DNA from: Progne subis subis
Lineage: Eukaryota; Chordata; Aves; Passeriformes; Hirundinidae
Direction: 5' to 3'
Length of the DNA: 64,000 bases
Assembly (NCBI GenBank): GCA_022316685.1
Contig: JAKJHU010000030.1
Location: forward strand, 16,138,018-16,202,017
The position numbers and the translations under genes are program-made. Numbering within the stretch: the stretch's first letter is position 1; each line of letters starts with the position of its first letter. Below the pieces are notes generated by a model. The model saw only the letters and a program-made list of their open reading frames with translations, was not told where the DNA came from and made no database searches. Of this stretch, positions 1 to 13,995 are shown piece after piece.

Positions 1-3000
1 GAGCTGGGGCTAGAACTACATCCTGCAGCTGTTGGAGTTCTTGGCTCTTTGCATCTAGATTTCCCACAGGCAACATGGTAAACAAATGCAGAGCCTGGAC
101 CTTCTTGTGAGCACTCCTTTGAAGAATTCTGTTCAACTCAAACTTTGGACATAGAAAAAAGCTATGATTTAATATTTCTTCATTAAATATTCTTTTTTTC
201 AAGAGAGGAGTACAGAGAGAAAAAAACCCCCTCATTTAGTACACCAGAGTACAACCAGTACAACCAGTGTTGTACTCACTGAAATGAATTGCATCTGTGA
301 CCACTACAGAAATCAATGAGTTATGACCACTGTAGAAAAGCAGACTAGCCTTAGATATGAGCTTTTCTGTGGTTTGATCCAATACATTTTGGTTCATAAG
401 TGAGCCACACTAAATGTATATATGGCCTGCTCCCATTGCTCAGCTAATGAATAGTAAACTTTAATCAATAATTTAAAAAAATCAGTTGTTTTCATGCATT
501 ATAATGTTCTCTTTTCCCAATACATTGACATAGCAGGGGTCCTCTCAAGAAAAGCCAGGCATTGCAAAGAGAGAAATTCAATTATCTTCTCAGCTGAGGG
601 TTTTTTCTTGGGCAAAGTAGAGGTCTATAAGATAATCTCACTGTTTCCACACTACCTGAACAATACTGCACTCAAATCTCTAATGCAAATAACTTCTCCT
701 AGCAATGCATTCCAGTTGTACATCATACAGATGTACATGATGATGTACATCAGATTTTAGATCTAGCCTTACTGCTAGTTCTTTGGTTATACAAATAAGC
801 AAATTTTTCTTTTTCACCTTGGTCTATATAATATTTCCACCGATGTGGCATGTTATGGCCAAATTAAATACAAAAAATTCTTCTGTTACAGTCTAGTCCA
901 ATCAGAAGACACAAGCTTGTTATTGTAATTCCTGTGTGAAATTTACAGTCTATGTGATCCAAGATGTCACAACCCATAATGGTCCTTTTTAGCTTTAAAA
1001 GTCCATGAATCCCTCTTCTAATCAGTCCCTCAGTACTTACGGGAATGTCTTAATCTCTTGCTGTACGTAAGAGAAAAGAAATGGATGGAATTTAATACTC
1101 CTATCTCGACATGGAAATTTATATATATATATCATATATGATTTACACACAAAAATCACACTCTAGATTAAATAAAGCAAAGTGTAGACATTGATCATTC
1201 TTTTTTTCAAGCGATTGCTTATAAATTTAGTAAGCTGTCTGCCTTTTTCTACTTTTCAGTCTGTTCTCATTAGAGACATGGCATAAAGCTTTGTAGTAAA
1301 TTTGGAATTTGCTGAGTGAGAAAATGAAGATTTACACAAAGCTAAATTGAACAAATGGTGAATAATTGATTTAACTGACCTGACAGCTCACACTGTGCTT
1401 GTAAATAATACATTGCTTGGTACTATACTGATAATTTACTATTTTGTGCTTCTAGATTCTTTTTAGTAAGTTACTGCAAGGACCAAATGATCTTTGACCA
1501 CCCTAAAAAGGCAAAAATATGCTTACCAAGCATATTCTGGTACCCCAGTTGCAGATTGCAATAGTCTGACACCATGCTGATAAAGCAGCTGCTTAAAGAC
1601 TTTCTGCCCTTTCGCCTTTTGTCTCTAAAATATTGTTGGAGAGATAACATCAATGTAACTATTTTATACCATTCCTCGAGCCACCAGCTCCCGGAGCCAG
1701 ATCACCTGTGTAAATTGATCCAGCACTGCCATGGTGAACAGAATCACAGAGACTTGTAACAGCAACTGCTCATGACTGTCCTGTGTTTCCTTTTCTTTCC
1801 ATGAATGTGTTTGAGCTCTTAATCAAGTGCATAAGCACAAGCTATTGTTAAACTGGTTCCTGAAGTATGCATGCAGCCCTAAGCTGATATATACGTCTGA
1901 TAGCTTCATTGCCTTGTAACCACTGTAATAATCCATATAATGAGGGCGTGAAAGACAGCCACTAAGACTTGGCAGCCTTCCACACCCACCTTGCAGGAAT
2001 GCAGCTGCTTACAGAAAAGCACAGGGCAGTGGAGAGTTCTGCCTGTGCTGTACTGGAATCTATTCTCTTGACACTGAAATGCATCCACTCAGAGAAGACA
2101 AACAGCAGCTCTTTAAGACAGCAGGCAGCATAATGACTTAAGATAGAATGATTCTGCATCATATTAAAATATAAACTGCTGCCAGAGCAACCACCTGACA
2201 ATGTTGGGAGCTGCAGGCAGCCCAAGGATCCAAAAGAAAAATTCTCCATAAAGCCAGTGGGAAGCATGTACTTTTACAAGATCTGGCTCTTGGAAAGAGG
2301 GCTCATGCATGCTACCACTTTGCTGAACATTTTCTAACAACTTTATCTGTGGGAAGTCACTATTAAAATGTGGTGTCTGTGAGCTGAATTACACACATGT
2401 CTCAGAAATGTGAAATTCCAATTCCCAGTGCAATTTTAAGCCAGACTGCAGCACTTCTATCACTTTCATACTCTATCATTTCTGTGTCTTCAGTTTTCTG
2501 TGCAGCATGGCTGAGTGATGATAGCTGCAGAAAATTTCTGGGCTTGATTCCAGCAGCTTTCTTTGAAAGCAGAAGACACCATTTTCCTCTCTGTCAGATG
2601 ATGTTTATGTAAGGGACTACCTACTGTCCTTCATGCTCATTCTGCCCTCTGACTTCTCAAATTTATCCAGTTCTAGCATGTGAATGAAGTCCCAAAGTAG
2701 ACTGCACATCTGGCATATGCCTCAGCAGGGAGCTGACACTGGGTGCAGCAGAGGAGCGTGGCTTTGAGGGCCCCAGGAACAGGGACACGTTGTCTGACTG
2801 CAGCCCAGCGCTACAGCATCTCTCCTACTTGTCCCCAGGCAAATTAGGATCTGACAAAGGAGTCACAGAGCAGAGGAGAGGCTGAAACATGGTGACATAA
2901 TCGAGTGAAGGCCAACCTGAAGGGCAGATAGAGGGAGTTCATTGCTCGCATTTCATCTTTGAGTTCTCAAGACTCACCATTTGGTCTATTTTTGATTTTC

Positions 3001-5730
3001 TTTTTGTGTTCCTGACTTTTCAAATTTTTTTCTTCCCTACCAACCTGGATTAGTTTTTCCTTTAAACACCCAGAGAAATGGAGCTGAACATCAGGGCTTA
3101 CAGAGCTAGTAAATATCTAGACTCAGTGACACCAATGTGATGCTGGTAGGAGATGGAGCAGACATATTTAAAATGACTAGGTTTATGATAAGCCAGATCA
3201 CTACAAGAGCTTTGACTAAATGGGGCCAAAGGCCAACAGACCAGGCCTACAAAGCAATGGATGAGAAGAAGAGTAAAGGCTGAGAGAAACTTGCAGAGGG
3301 AGAGCTGTAGATGTCTGCATTCCCTGTGTGCACCCCACAGACACCCAGTTGCAGAGCTCTGCAAACCCTCTACTGAGTCAGATCTTTCCCCTTGGGCAAC
3401 AAATTCTCAAGGCAAGTCCATCAGAAATATTTTTTTTTTACATTTCTCTTTATTGTGGTCTGAGTCAAATAGATTGGGCAACAGACAGGACAGGGCCAAC
3501 TGACTTTGCAAGGATGAATTTTTCATGCTGATTTCTCAGTGAAGATTAGCAAAATATTCTGCGTTCATTACAACAACCTTTTCTTTTATGTACATACCTA
3601 ACATTCTCCACAACACCCCCTCATATAAAGATTCTTGCTCTTCTAACAGTAAAATAACATTGGTTTGTTATCCCATACCCTTCCTTGTGTATGATTTTGT
3701 GCCTGATTTTTAGTGTCTCTGCTGCAAAGGTAATTCTCAGCATGATAGGTCCCTTCCTTCCCTGTAGTGTGATCCACAGTAGCTGATGGCAGACTCCAGT
3801 GTATGTTGCAAGGGTCTAATCCAAAGTCAGATCAACACTGCTTGTTTCTCTAGGTTTAGGTCTTGCTTTTATCTTGTAGGTGTTTATGTTTCCTGATTCC
3901 TTGCTTGCAGGCATGAGAGAATGAACAAAGTGCAGACCCTCTGGACTTTGACCCCAGAGGAATGACTGCTTCCCCTTTATAGAGCAATATTCCCTTCCTT
4001 CCCCAACACTTAAGGACAGTGTGTGCTACTCTTACAAAACAGATGTGTTATCTAAAAGCTTTTGAAGGTTACAAATTAATCCCAAATACATCATCTACCT
4101 CAACTGAAAAAAGGAGCTAAAACAGAGTCCTGAAGAGGGGAAATGTAGCACTTTGATACTGACGAAAGACAAGGACAAGTGTCCAGTATTATTTTACGAT
4201 CAGAGAGGAAAAGAAAGAACTTGCAAGGTTTTCTGGTCAACTTGGAACAAGGAAACAAGGTTTTTTAGGACAAAAGTATCATTTTTGCACTTTGAAAAAC
4301 CTCTTCAGCAAAAAAGCAACACACCTGGATGCAGGCAGAAGATAAAATTTTAGTGTACACAAACACTCCTGCACACATGCATTGGTGACAGCAGTGCCCA
4401 AAATGAAAGTCTATTTTTAGGGTCAAAAATTATATTCCCTCTCCTGGTTCTAGGTGCAGAGATGCTTGAATGTAGACCCAACAAAAATCTCCTTATCCTT
4501 CATACCTCCCAGGGTCCTTTGGCTCTTATTTCAGTTTAGTTATGTTGAAATAACTTACCTGGTCAGGCTGGGACACAGCCATGTTGTCCACCATGGAGGA
4601 TGTTCAGGGCAAAATGATGATGTGGACAAGTTTGCCGACTCCCAGACAAGTATACAATCCCCCAAATATAGATGCTTTTGTTCACCCTTCTTCATTGAAT
4701 CACATCACTACACCACAGCTTGGAGGTTATTGGTCTTCTTTTCTCCCAAAGCTCTGAGAGATGTGTCTTCCAATCTCTTCTGGTGTTAGCTATCTCCAGT
4801 CTACTTCGTGATTCATGTTCTTCTCCTTCCTGCTTATAGGGAAAGCCTCTTTGTCCCATTCTTGCTCTGGCATCACCTCTGCTTTGTGAGCTGATCTTCG
4901 TACAGGGAAGGGCAGAGGTGAAGTGCTCTCCCACTCATGGTGAAAACCTCTCTAATTTGGTCATTCAGTTTTTCTGCACCTAAAATGCTTTCCTTCTTCA
5001 CAAGGTTTCCACGGGTTTCCAGATATTTCTACTTAATTACAGGTCTTTTCACTAATGTTTTGATTTTTTTTTTAATTATGTCTTGACAGCGTGAGATTAC
5101 TTCACATAATTTCACTTTTCACTTGTAAAGAGAAGGTTTATTAATTGATATTTTAATTAATGTTTGGTTATTAATACTTTGATATTTACACAGTCTCCTA
5201 GAGGTGTCTGGTGATTAGGCAACATATGAAAGGGTTTTAAATGCTTGCAGTATGTTTTTAGACAATACTGTGAGCAATTAAAAAAGGCCAAGGCACAAAC
5301 TGAAGCAGAAAATATGAGAATAGAGAGATGCTGGTATTCAAGATGTTGGTACACCAAGATGCTGCTACATATCTTCTTGGCTTGATTCTTCTTTGTAATA
5401 AAGATTGAACATTTTGAAAGAGATATTTTAATATGCATGCATCACTTAGCAGAATAATGGAATGTAAGAAATGTGTCACCAAAGAAAAATAAAATAAAGC
5501 TAGTATCAAACTTTCATAAGTTCTAGCACAATTGAGAAAGTAATTAATTCAAAACCAAAAAAAATCCAGATGACCTGAAATGTAGATATGTTTCCACAGA
5601 ACTTAAAATCTTTTTTAAATTGGTAAATGCTTTTTCAACAAAATATTTTGAGTGCATTTTCCTTGCAACGGCTTTTCTGAAATAGTGGTAGATTTTATAC
5701 CTTTACTGAAAAAGCCTGAAATACAATATG
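1..5730. other. Non-coding AT-rich DNA, no recognised gene
   Basis: No repeat family, RNA gene or credible coding exon was recognised on either strand. The open frames are all at or below 111 codons, overlap each other on both strands, and show no recognisable domain. Small features seen are an (AT)n patch at about 1,120-1,140 and ordinary A/T runs. The stretch at about 2,690-2,900 is somewhat GC-richer than its surroundings, with no recognised content. The best description is intergenic or intronic DNA. Confidence 0.7.
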
Positions 5731-5784
5731 GATTTTTTTTTCTTTTTTTTTTTTTTTTTTTTCTTTTTTCTTTTTCTTTTTCCT
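5731..5784. repeat. T-rich polypyrimidine tract
   Basis: About 54 nt of nearly pure T with scattered C (T-run, then CTTTTTT-type units). It is a simple-sequence tract with no associated retroelement body recognised on either side. It could be the reverse complement of an old A-rich tail, but no polyadenylation signal or retrocopy was recognised next to it. Confidence 0.85.
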
Positions 5785-8700
5785 TGTGTAAATAAGAGTG
5801 GTGATTCCAGGGTTTAGATGCTAATCCAAATTTCAGTCTGGAAGAAAACCATAAAGTTTATGGGACTATCGGTAACATTCTTGCAATATTGAATTTCCAC
5901 ATTGTGGAAGAGGAAGATGTGTATGTTACACATAAGTGAGCGAATGGAAAAGTAAAACTAAGTGAGATTTAATTGTGATTAAGTAATCAAGCAAAACAAG
6001 ATAAGTAGAAGAAATGGCAGCTGCAGAAAAGTTAGCAAAAGAAGTGGTTTTATTGTGAACAAGCAGGAGGGATGGGACAAATTTAGATGAGCTGCAAAAT
6101 TCCTGGGGTTCATCCTAAGATCATGCCAGAAGGCATTTAGAGTGCGCAGCCAGAATAGAGCAGTGAAGAGTTCTGCATATTTTAAAATTTAAAATAAATA
6201 AGGTATTCAAAGACAAATGCACTAGCATTGCAAACCATAATGCAAATTCTGTAGGAAGTATTTCCTCAAGGAGAAATCAGGGGTCATTAAAAGGTTACTT
6301 TTAACTAATGCTACTTGACTGGTTGTTAGTGTTCAACTTCCTCTGAAGTGACAACGCGTTAGGGTGACCGCTGCCCTCTTCCAGCAATTATTGGTGCTCT
6401 GGCAATTGCACTCAGTTTTAATCAATTAGAGTCCTGAATGGTGCTTTTCTTGGTGTCAAACAAAAGACCCAACTGTTGGACCAGAGATGTTCACTTCTTC
6501 TTGGCAGCTTCCTGTTTTCTTTCAGAAACGTTTTGAAGACCCTATCGGGTTCAGGAATGGTCATGGTGAATCCCTTCTCCATTAGTATGGGACTAATTAT
6601 GTGATCTGCATTCCAGCAGAAATCCATGTAGTCAACTGCAAGCAAGAAGATGAGAGCTCCTGGAGGTGAGCAAAGACTCATCTGGCCTCTGGTCCTAATC
6701 TCCACTAAAGTGTGGGTTTGGCTGTCTTGGGAAAGGCTTAAGATTCTCTTAGTTAAGAGGCAAGGGGTAATGTTTCTCTTTTTCTCCCCTTTCCTGCTCT
6801 AGTAGGTCTGTTTTATATCTGTAATGTTTAGATTTTGGCTTAAACTTTTAAGAATGAGGTTGAACAACAAAGAGGCATTGGTTAACCATATTTATAGCTC
6901 TGTATATTCTTGTTATCTGTATGAAAATAAGTTTTATCATAACCCCACTTATTCATCTCTGGCAAGAGTTTCTGGGTTCAGGTGCATGTGTCATTAATGA
7001 TGCATAAGCTACCACAAAGACAGAAAAATTGCTGGCTCGAGAACTGAAAATCCCCATGGAAGAAATCCACAAGAAGCCCTGGCTGGACATGGTAGTGCTT
7101 CACCATTACCCATGTCAAATGGTGAGCCAGGACACTCCTTATCAGAGGCAAACACTGCAACACTTGTTTCAGTGGGCAATTTTCACCAACAGGATCAGCT
7201 TTAAGTATTTTTATTTTCTTGTCATGTGTTCTTGCGCCACACATTAGCACCATCCTTCCAGCTGGGATAACGCAGCAGCCCATGCAGTTGTGTTGTGCAG
7301 TGGCTCTGGGAGCTGCTGCAGCTTACAGAGTACAAGGCTTGAAGAAACTGGATTAATTCCCTGTTCCAGTTCACAGTAAAGCCAAGGAAACCATTGTGCC
7401 TGGAGAGCTAGCTGAGATTAGATGGCTAACTTCTCTGCTACTACTTCATGATATGAATTTCCTATTGTTTCCTTCCACTCACCCATCCATGTCCATCTAT
7501 TGTTGTGTTTGGAGTGGGAGAGACCCCTTTCTGTTCATGTCCATAGCAATTTGATGACCGTGGGTTTTGGTCCCTGCTTGAAACTTCTTCAATTCTTGCA
7601 TTAATAGCAGTAGCTGAGAGACTTACCCCAAAGTTTATTGGAAAGCCAGTGGTTTGGAAGGCTGGATGTGACTATGGGACTGCTATGACTGGCTCAAGCA
7701 AGAGTTTTTTTCCTGTCCCATGACAGCCTAAATTCCTCTGCTGAGAAGCGGCTGCTCATTAAACAACAGTGACTCAAACACTGTGACTCTGTCTGTAGCT
7801 GAATTCAAACCCAAAAGCATCTTTTCCAGGAGCCTCACAGGTAAAAACGTGTTCAAATTTTATGGTGTGCTGTGGTGTCTCTATGAGCTTAGGAGCTTGG
7901 ACTTGAGATTTAGTAAAAATATAGTTGCTGTAGATCACATTTAATGGATGAGTAGCTCACAAGACAGATTATACAAGGGATGAAAGTCATAGAACAGGAA
8001 TTTACTTCAACTGCTCTCCAGAAATCAAAATCAATTCTTCCTCCTGTCCTCCAGCATACCTTTCCTGCCAGATTATCCCTTACCATTGGAGGACTACACT
8101 CCAAAAATGAAGCTTGGTTTTTGGCTTTATTTTCCTTCCCCCGACTTATTCATTAAAATTAATTTAGTGTTGTCAAGTTTAGTAGCACACAGCTGATAGG
8201 TTCAGTGTTTAAAAAAAATTATTAAAAGCTAAGAGGTTTTAAAACAACCTTTGACTATATCTAGTCTCTAGGTGTGAAAGATTCAGTAGGTAGCTGCCAG
8301 GATATTCAGCTTTGTGAACTGAATAGTTAAGATGCAGTGATCTGTGTTTCAGGGGAGGGAGGATTTAATTAGGATATGAGTCATTAAAGAGCTTTGTATT
8401 GACACTTGGCACCATCAGGAACATACCTGAAGCTGACCTGAACTCTGTGTTTTCTCAAGGTGAACTGTGAAGTAGTGATGTCTTTTGTTGCTTTACAGCA
8501 ATGTCATTACTTGTTCCTCAAAAACAAACTTCTAGGGAAAGCAGGACAAAGTAATACCTAATTAAAAAAATGATAATAATGAAAAAGCCCTCAGCCTCCA
8601 ATACCATTGTTAAAATTTGCAAGAGGAGAGGGGGAATGAAATTTAATGTAGATATGAGCAAGATACATCAGTGTTGCTGTGACACCCAGACAGTTCTTGT

Positions 8701-11700
8701 GTTATCAGTAAAATGTGGGAACCTCCTCCCAGAAGAGTCAAACCGCAGAGTGGCCTGTCTGCAATACTAATTAGTGCTGCATTGTAGGAGCAGATCCAGA
8801 CAGTGTGACAGGTTCTACCAGGGACTCACTGTTAACACTGTCTGCATTTTGGGGGGGGGTCACTTTAGACTACCTAGAGCGTGTGGACTGAAATACAATA
8901 CTTAAGCTGCAGGTAAATTTTCCTTAGCCTTTGGTTCAAGGACAGTTTCATATCCCCCTCTAAAGGGTAGAAGGCACATTCAAACACAAAAAAGTCACAC
9001 AATTAAGCATTTTTTGCCTGTGTTAGTTTTTCAATCCAGATGTCTGTGTCTAGAGTCCCTAAAGAAAAGAAAAGGAAAAAGAAATTTATAAAGAATGTAC
9101 CTTAGTGTGATAGAAAAGGGAAGCCTTTCAAGAATTAACTAAGACTTTTCTCTCTGCTGCATAATAGAAATGATCTCTAGTGGATAGGGAAATCCTCTAA
9201 TCTCCATACCCTATCTGAATAGGCTTACCTTTTCTCCACAGATTCTCTGTTTTTATCCCACTAAAATTCCCTGGGTCAGATCCTGAAGCAAGCACTGCAA
9301 ATTAGCATTGTTCCAAGATTCAGCCCACTGCACTTGTGTATAAAGGTGATCTTCCCTTACAGTTTGTGATGCCATGTAACTGCTTTTAATAATTATAATT
9401 CTGTATTTTTATTTATTTTCATTATTTGAGGCCCAATTATTTTAGAGTTTTGAATGGTATAAATCTAAAAGAGATTACTCCACATTTGCCACCATCCTGA
9501 TGGTTCCTGAATTTGTCTTGTATGTGTGTGAAGAATGTCTTTCACAGGCTTCTTCAGATCTCTTTTTCCTCTGTAGATAACATACACTGAAACTGTGTAA
9601 AAATTTCAGTGTATCTTTTCTAGTTTATGCTGTCATGATAAGTGGAAGCCCCTCTCCCTTTGAGGAGGGCACAACACGAATGGGAACTTTTGCATGTCTG
9701 GGATGAGCAGTAGGAATGGAGACATCCTGCTCTCACACACCAACACCGCAGATCCACAGTTTAACCATGAATTTTATTTTTTTTTTTTTTCCTGTGGAAA
9801 TTTACAGTACTGAAGAGGGAATCAGGAGCTGTGAGGAAAATATCAAACAACAAATCCATGGGGGAGAGACTGTTTCCCAGTCAGTTACTGAAGCTGTGCT
9901 GTTGCTGTCTGCTGCAAGCTCCATGTTCAGAGTCAAAATAAAAAGGTCCCCCTTGCCGTACACCCATGCTGTGAAACCCTTACAGTGGGTTTTCCTTTAC
10001 ATGTTTATTGGCTTTTGTGGGCTTTGGATCAAGTCTGTGTTCCATACATAGCTTACCATCTTCTGGGGTAAAAATAGGAAAAGACAGTTTTAGCTTGATT
10101 GCATTGGTTGGCAGTCACCTTTGTGAGACCTGGTCTCTTGAAAATCAGTGAGGAGCTGCTGGCATGACCCTCTGGTGAACTGCAGCGATGGGGGAAGGAG
10201 CAAATATTCCAAGGAGATGAACCAGGACATATACTTACATCTGATCTGAATAACTGCTGTGCAAAGGAGAAGTAAATATAGCCAGCATAGCCAAGCTGGT
10301 ATTTTGTGACCTTCTGATTGCAGAGTTCAAAATATCTTAATTTCTTTTTTGCTGGAGGCTTCAAAACTGGGGGAGGAGTAGTTACCAGTGGTGAGGCAAG
10401 AGAGAGTAAATTTCCTTTCTAAATAATATTCTTCCGGTGGAAGCAGTGTATTGTTTCTTGAAATGGACAAAGTTATTTTCTAACTTCCCTGTATCCTGTC
10501 ACCTGGCCCTTCCTTCCTCCTCCTGATACCTCAGTAAAATACACAAACACACGAACTATGCATTATTTGCATCACATCAGGATTTATGTTCTGATCGAAG
10601 GTAGTGATTTATACTTGTCGGATTTTCTACAGACCACATTCCAGATGTGGAATGAATTTTACTGGCATTTATTAGTCACTAGGGGTGGCTGATGATGGCT
10701 TCCTTTATACCCCTGACATTTATGCTCTGGTGTAGCTTCCCTTTTCCATTCAGTGATGCTTTTCCTTTTAAAAGAGTTAAAAACAAAAGGAAAACAAAAG
10801 GAAAAGAAATCCATTCTATAGCAGCGCAAATATAATGGGATAGATGATGTTTATGGAGAAGGACATTTAGAACAGAAATCCTATTCTTCTAATAAGGAAA
10901 AAACCCAAAAAACCACTGATTACCTTTGTTAACAAGCTGTTGGTGCTTCCAATATTTTAGTCACCTTTATAAATGTTGTGATGTCAGCGTTGACTTTCAA
11001 TGCTTGTCTGTTCCAACATCTTAGCTTTAAGTCAATATGTTAGTAGTGAATTCTTTACTGTTCTCCTACAAATTAAGAATTATGTGAAAATTTTAATTTA
11101 AAGAAAAGGTGTGAGATAAGTCTTCCCAAAAGAACAAGTAATGTGAAATCCAGCTTCCATGGGGTTTCTTGACGCTGCTGGGGAAGCAGAAGGGAGCTGC
11201 TTTCTTCTTTGTGCGTGTGGTCACTCTGTGTTTTCAGCTTGAAATCTGTAATGGTGTAAAATATGGGTGCCAAAATTTAGAGAGCAGCAGAGGGACTGAT
11301 CATGGAGAAGGTGGATGGGAGAAGGGGGAGGAACTCCTGAGTGGGGAAATACTTTGGGTAAAATCAAACAGATTTGGTGGATTGAGGTGGGATTGCAAAG
11401 CCAACCTGCATTATGTGGGGATTAATTCACAAACAGCTATTCCTCCCAATTTGAGATTTGAGAAGGTCTTTTGTTTGCTCACACCTGATGAGCCAAAGAC
11501 TAAGATGGGTCTGTCATGAGGTTGAAAACTGTATCTAGGTTTGCTAGATCAGGTCTAACAGAACCTTTTCTTTCAAACTAAAATCAAACTGTATAATTCT
11601 GTTATAAAATGGTTGCTTGCTGACAGCCAACTGATGCTTTACTTTCTGCTTGATCCTACTGTGACAATACTGACTTTCTTATACTGCCTTTCAGTGGGGA

Positions 11701-13995
11701 GATGAGCTGCTACGAAGTGTGATTCCCAGTGAAATGGGTAAGAGGGTTTTGATGAATAATGAGGGGGGTTTGGGTCTGGCTCCAGTGCCAATGACAGCTC
11801 AGAAGCAGTGACCACAGGAGACAACTTGACCTATTTTGTGGTATGGCTTTTTAAGAATGTAACATCAGATTAAGGTGTAGTAAATCCTGTGGAAGAAGAA
11901 AACAGCTTGCCAAAGTTTTTCAGGGATGAACTCAGTGTGAGAGCACAGGATAAGTATAAACAAATAAGCAAATGAAGAAGCGGCTGGAGCAGATAAGAAT
12001 AACAACTCAGGGAATTATTATAAGACATGAGAAAGCAGACAGCATATGTGAAGGTTTTAACTCTGATGGTCCCATTAGCTACAGGCAGCAATGAGTTTAA
12101 AGAGTCCAAAGTCCCTGCAACAGCTAAGATCAATAGGATTCTGTTCTCTTTGGTATTTATTAGATAAAGGGTAGGTTAATGGATTAACTTGTCACCTTAA
12201 TTTGATACTTGATTCATATATAAGTACTAGACCTTACAGGAAAATATTACTTGACTCTTTTGACTATGAGCTAGCACATTAAAATAGGGCAGCTCTTTGC
12301 CCTTTGTTGTTTTTGAGAAAAATAAATAAATCATTCAAGGTGATCTGGGAGTCATGTGTATGTTTGTGATGTCAATAAGATTGTTTCTCATGGCCAATAA
12401 CCCAACAAAACAATAAACAAAAAACCCCAAAGCAGCTAATACAGTCATTTACCCTTACAAGATGGACTCAAAACAAGCAGGATGCCACATGGGGCTTGGT
12501 TCACTGATTCACTAAGACCAGTGTGAATCCTTGTTTTGTTTCAACAGATGCTAGATCAAACCTCAGCTTCTCAGACTCTGTGCTCCAGCTCAGCTGGTTA
12601 AGTTGCTTTTCCCACTGCAGTTTGTGGTAGAGAATCAGGGTCAGTGTTATGCACTTAGGAAAGCAGATATTTGACTGCTGGGTGTAAAAATGATTATGAT
12701 ACTGGTGCTTAGTCCATGAACATCAGGACGCAGGACAGGCAGGCTGAGTCATGGAAGGAGATGGGATGCGTGTGGAAGGGAAAGAAAAAGCAAGATTGCT
12801 ACCTCCATGCATTTCATCACCTCAGCTGCATGCCCCTGGAACAGCCCTGAAGTCCTGCTCAGCCTCTTCCCTACCCCATCCGTCACCTGCAACCAGAGCA
12901 GCCACCTCTCAATTCCTCCTGACAGGGTATACACCTCTGTTCGGTCTCTGAAAAGTCTGGAGCCAATCTGGGCTGGAATCTGCTGTATTAAAATCAAGGC
13001 AGGACAGTAGAGTTTATCTGACAGCGCTTCTCATCCCTTTTATTTAAAGCAAAAGGCCAGTAGTGTGCAGTCAGTGATGAATTACTTCTTTGGTTTTGGA
13101 CTAACGACTTGTGCCAGAAGTGTTGAGAATCCCAGTTCCATTAACAGCTGGGTCAAGGTGCTGTGTGCTTTAATCCTGTATGTTTTATGTATTAGCTTTA
13201 TCATATCTATGATGCTACAATTGTGTTTAGAGGCATCTGTATGCCTGCTGTGTTCTCCATATTTTTTCCCTCACTGTGTGCTGTGATAGTCCAGATAATG
13301 CTCCCTTTAAAAATATGCTCTTGAGATTCTGAGATCTCCAACTCTGAAAATGAGGAGAGTTGCTTGTAGGGGTTGACCAGGTTTATGCATTTGATGTGGA
13401 AATTGCAGCAAACCAAGTATCCTCAGTCATCCCCAGAGGACATTCCCAAGGCAGGAAGAGCAGCAGTGGGTCAGTCTCACTTGGATACTGCTGGGAGCAA
13501 TCAAAGAGCCTGGGGAGAATTCCAGCTCCCGAAGTGAACACACACAAGGCAATGCCTGCCTACAGCATGCCAGGCAGTGATGGATTACCTGCTGTCAGGT
13601 AGCATGTTGTGGCTCCTGAGCTAGGCCTACGATCAGGACGATGGCTGGGAGCTCTGCTTAATCCCAAAGCACAGGAGGATGCAAACTAATAAAGTTTACT
13701 GGAGCTTGCAGCTCTCTGCAGCACTTTGGCATGGTCCTATCTACTCAGTTGATAGCTGTGATATTCTGTGGGATATTGCCAGAGTTCCCATTCTTCTCAA
13801 CTCTGCAAGTTCCTGTGTCCATGTCTGAGCCCTCTGCTTTTGACTTGGGTTTGCGTGGCTGGGTTTTGGTAGTGGGTGGCTTCTGTGAAAAGGTCAGAAA
13901 TTTCCTCCATGTGACAGAGCCAGTGTCAGCCGGCTCCAGGATGGACCCACACTGGCCAAGGCTGAGCTCCACAGTGACGGTGGTAATGCGTCTGG
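5785..13995. other. Non-coding DNA, no recognised gene
   Basis: Nothing firmly annotatable was seen in about 8 kb. A T14-type run lies at about 9,775-9,791 and a short G run at about 8,850. The only gene-like signal is a minus-strand frame ending near 6,418, preceded by a splice-acceptor-like sequence at about 6,636-6,660 (see findings). A plus-strand frame at about 7,029-7,247 has exon-like codon texture in its first 30 codons but no recognisable family. Confidence 0.6.

Noticed and set aside
1740..1760. 'cagaatcacagagac' as a possible CR1 tail
   Set aside because: Only a short match to the tail motif. None of the adjoining CR1 3' blocks are present on either side.
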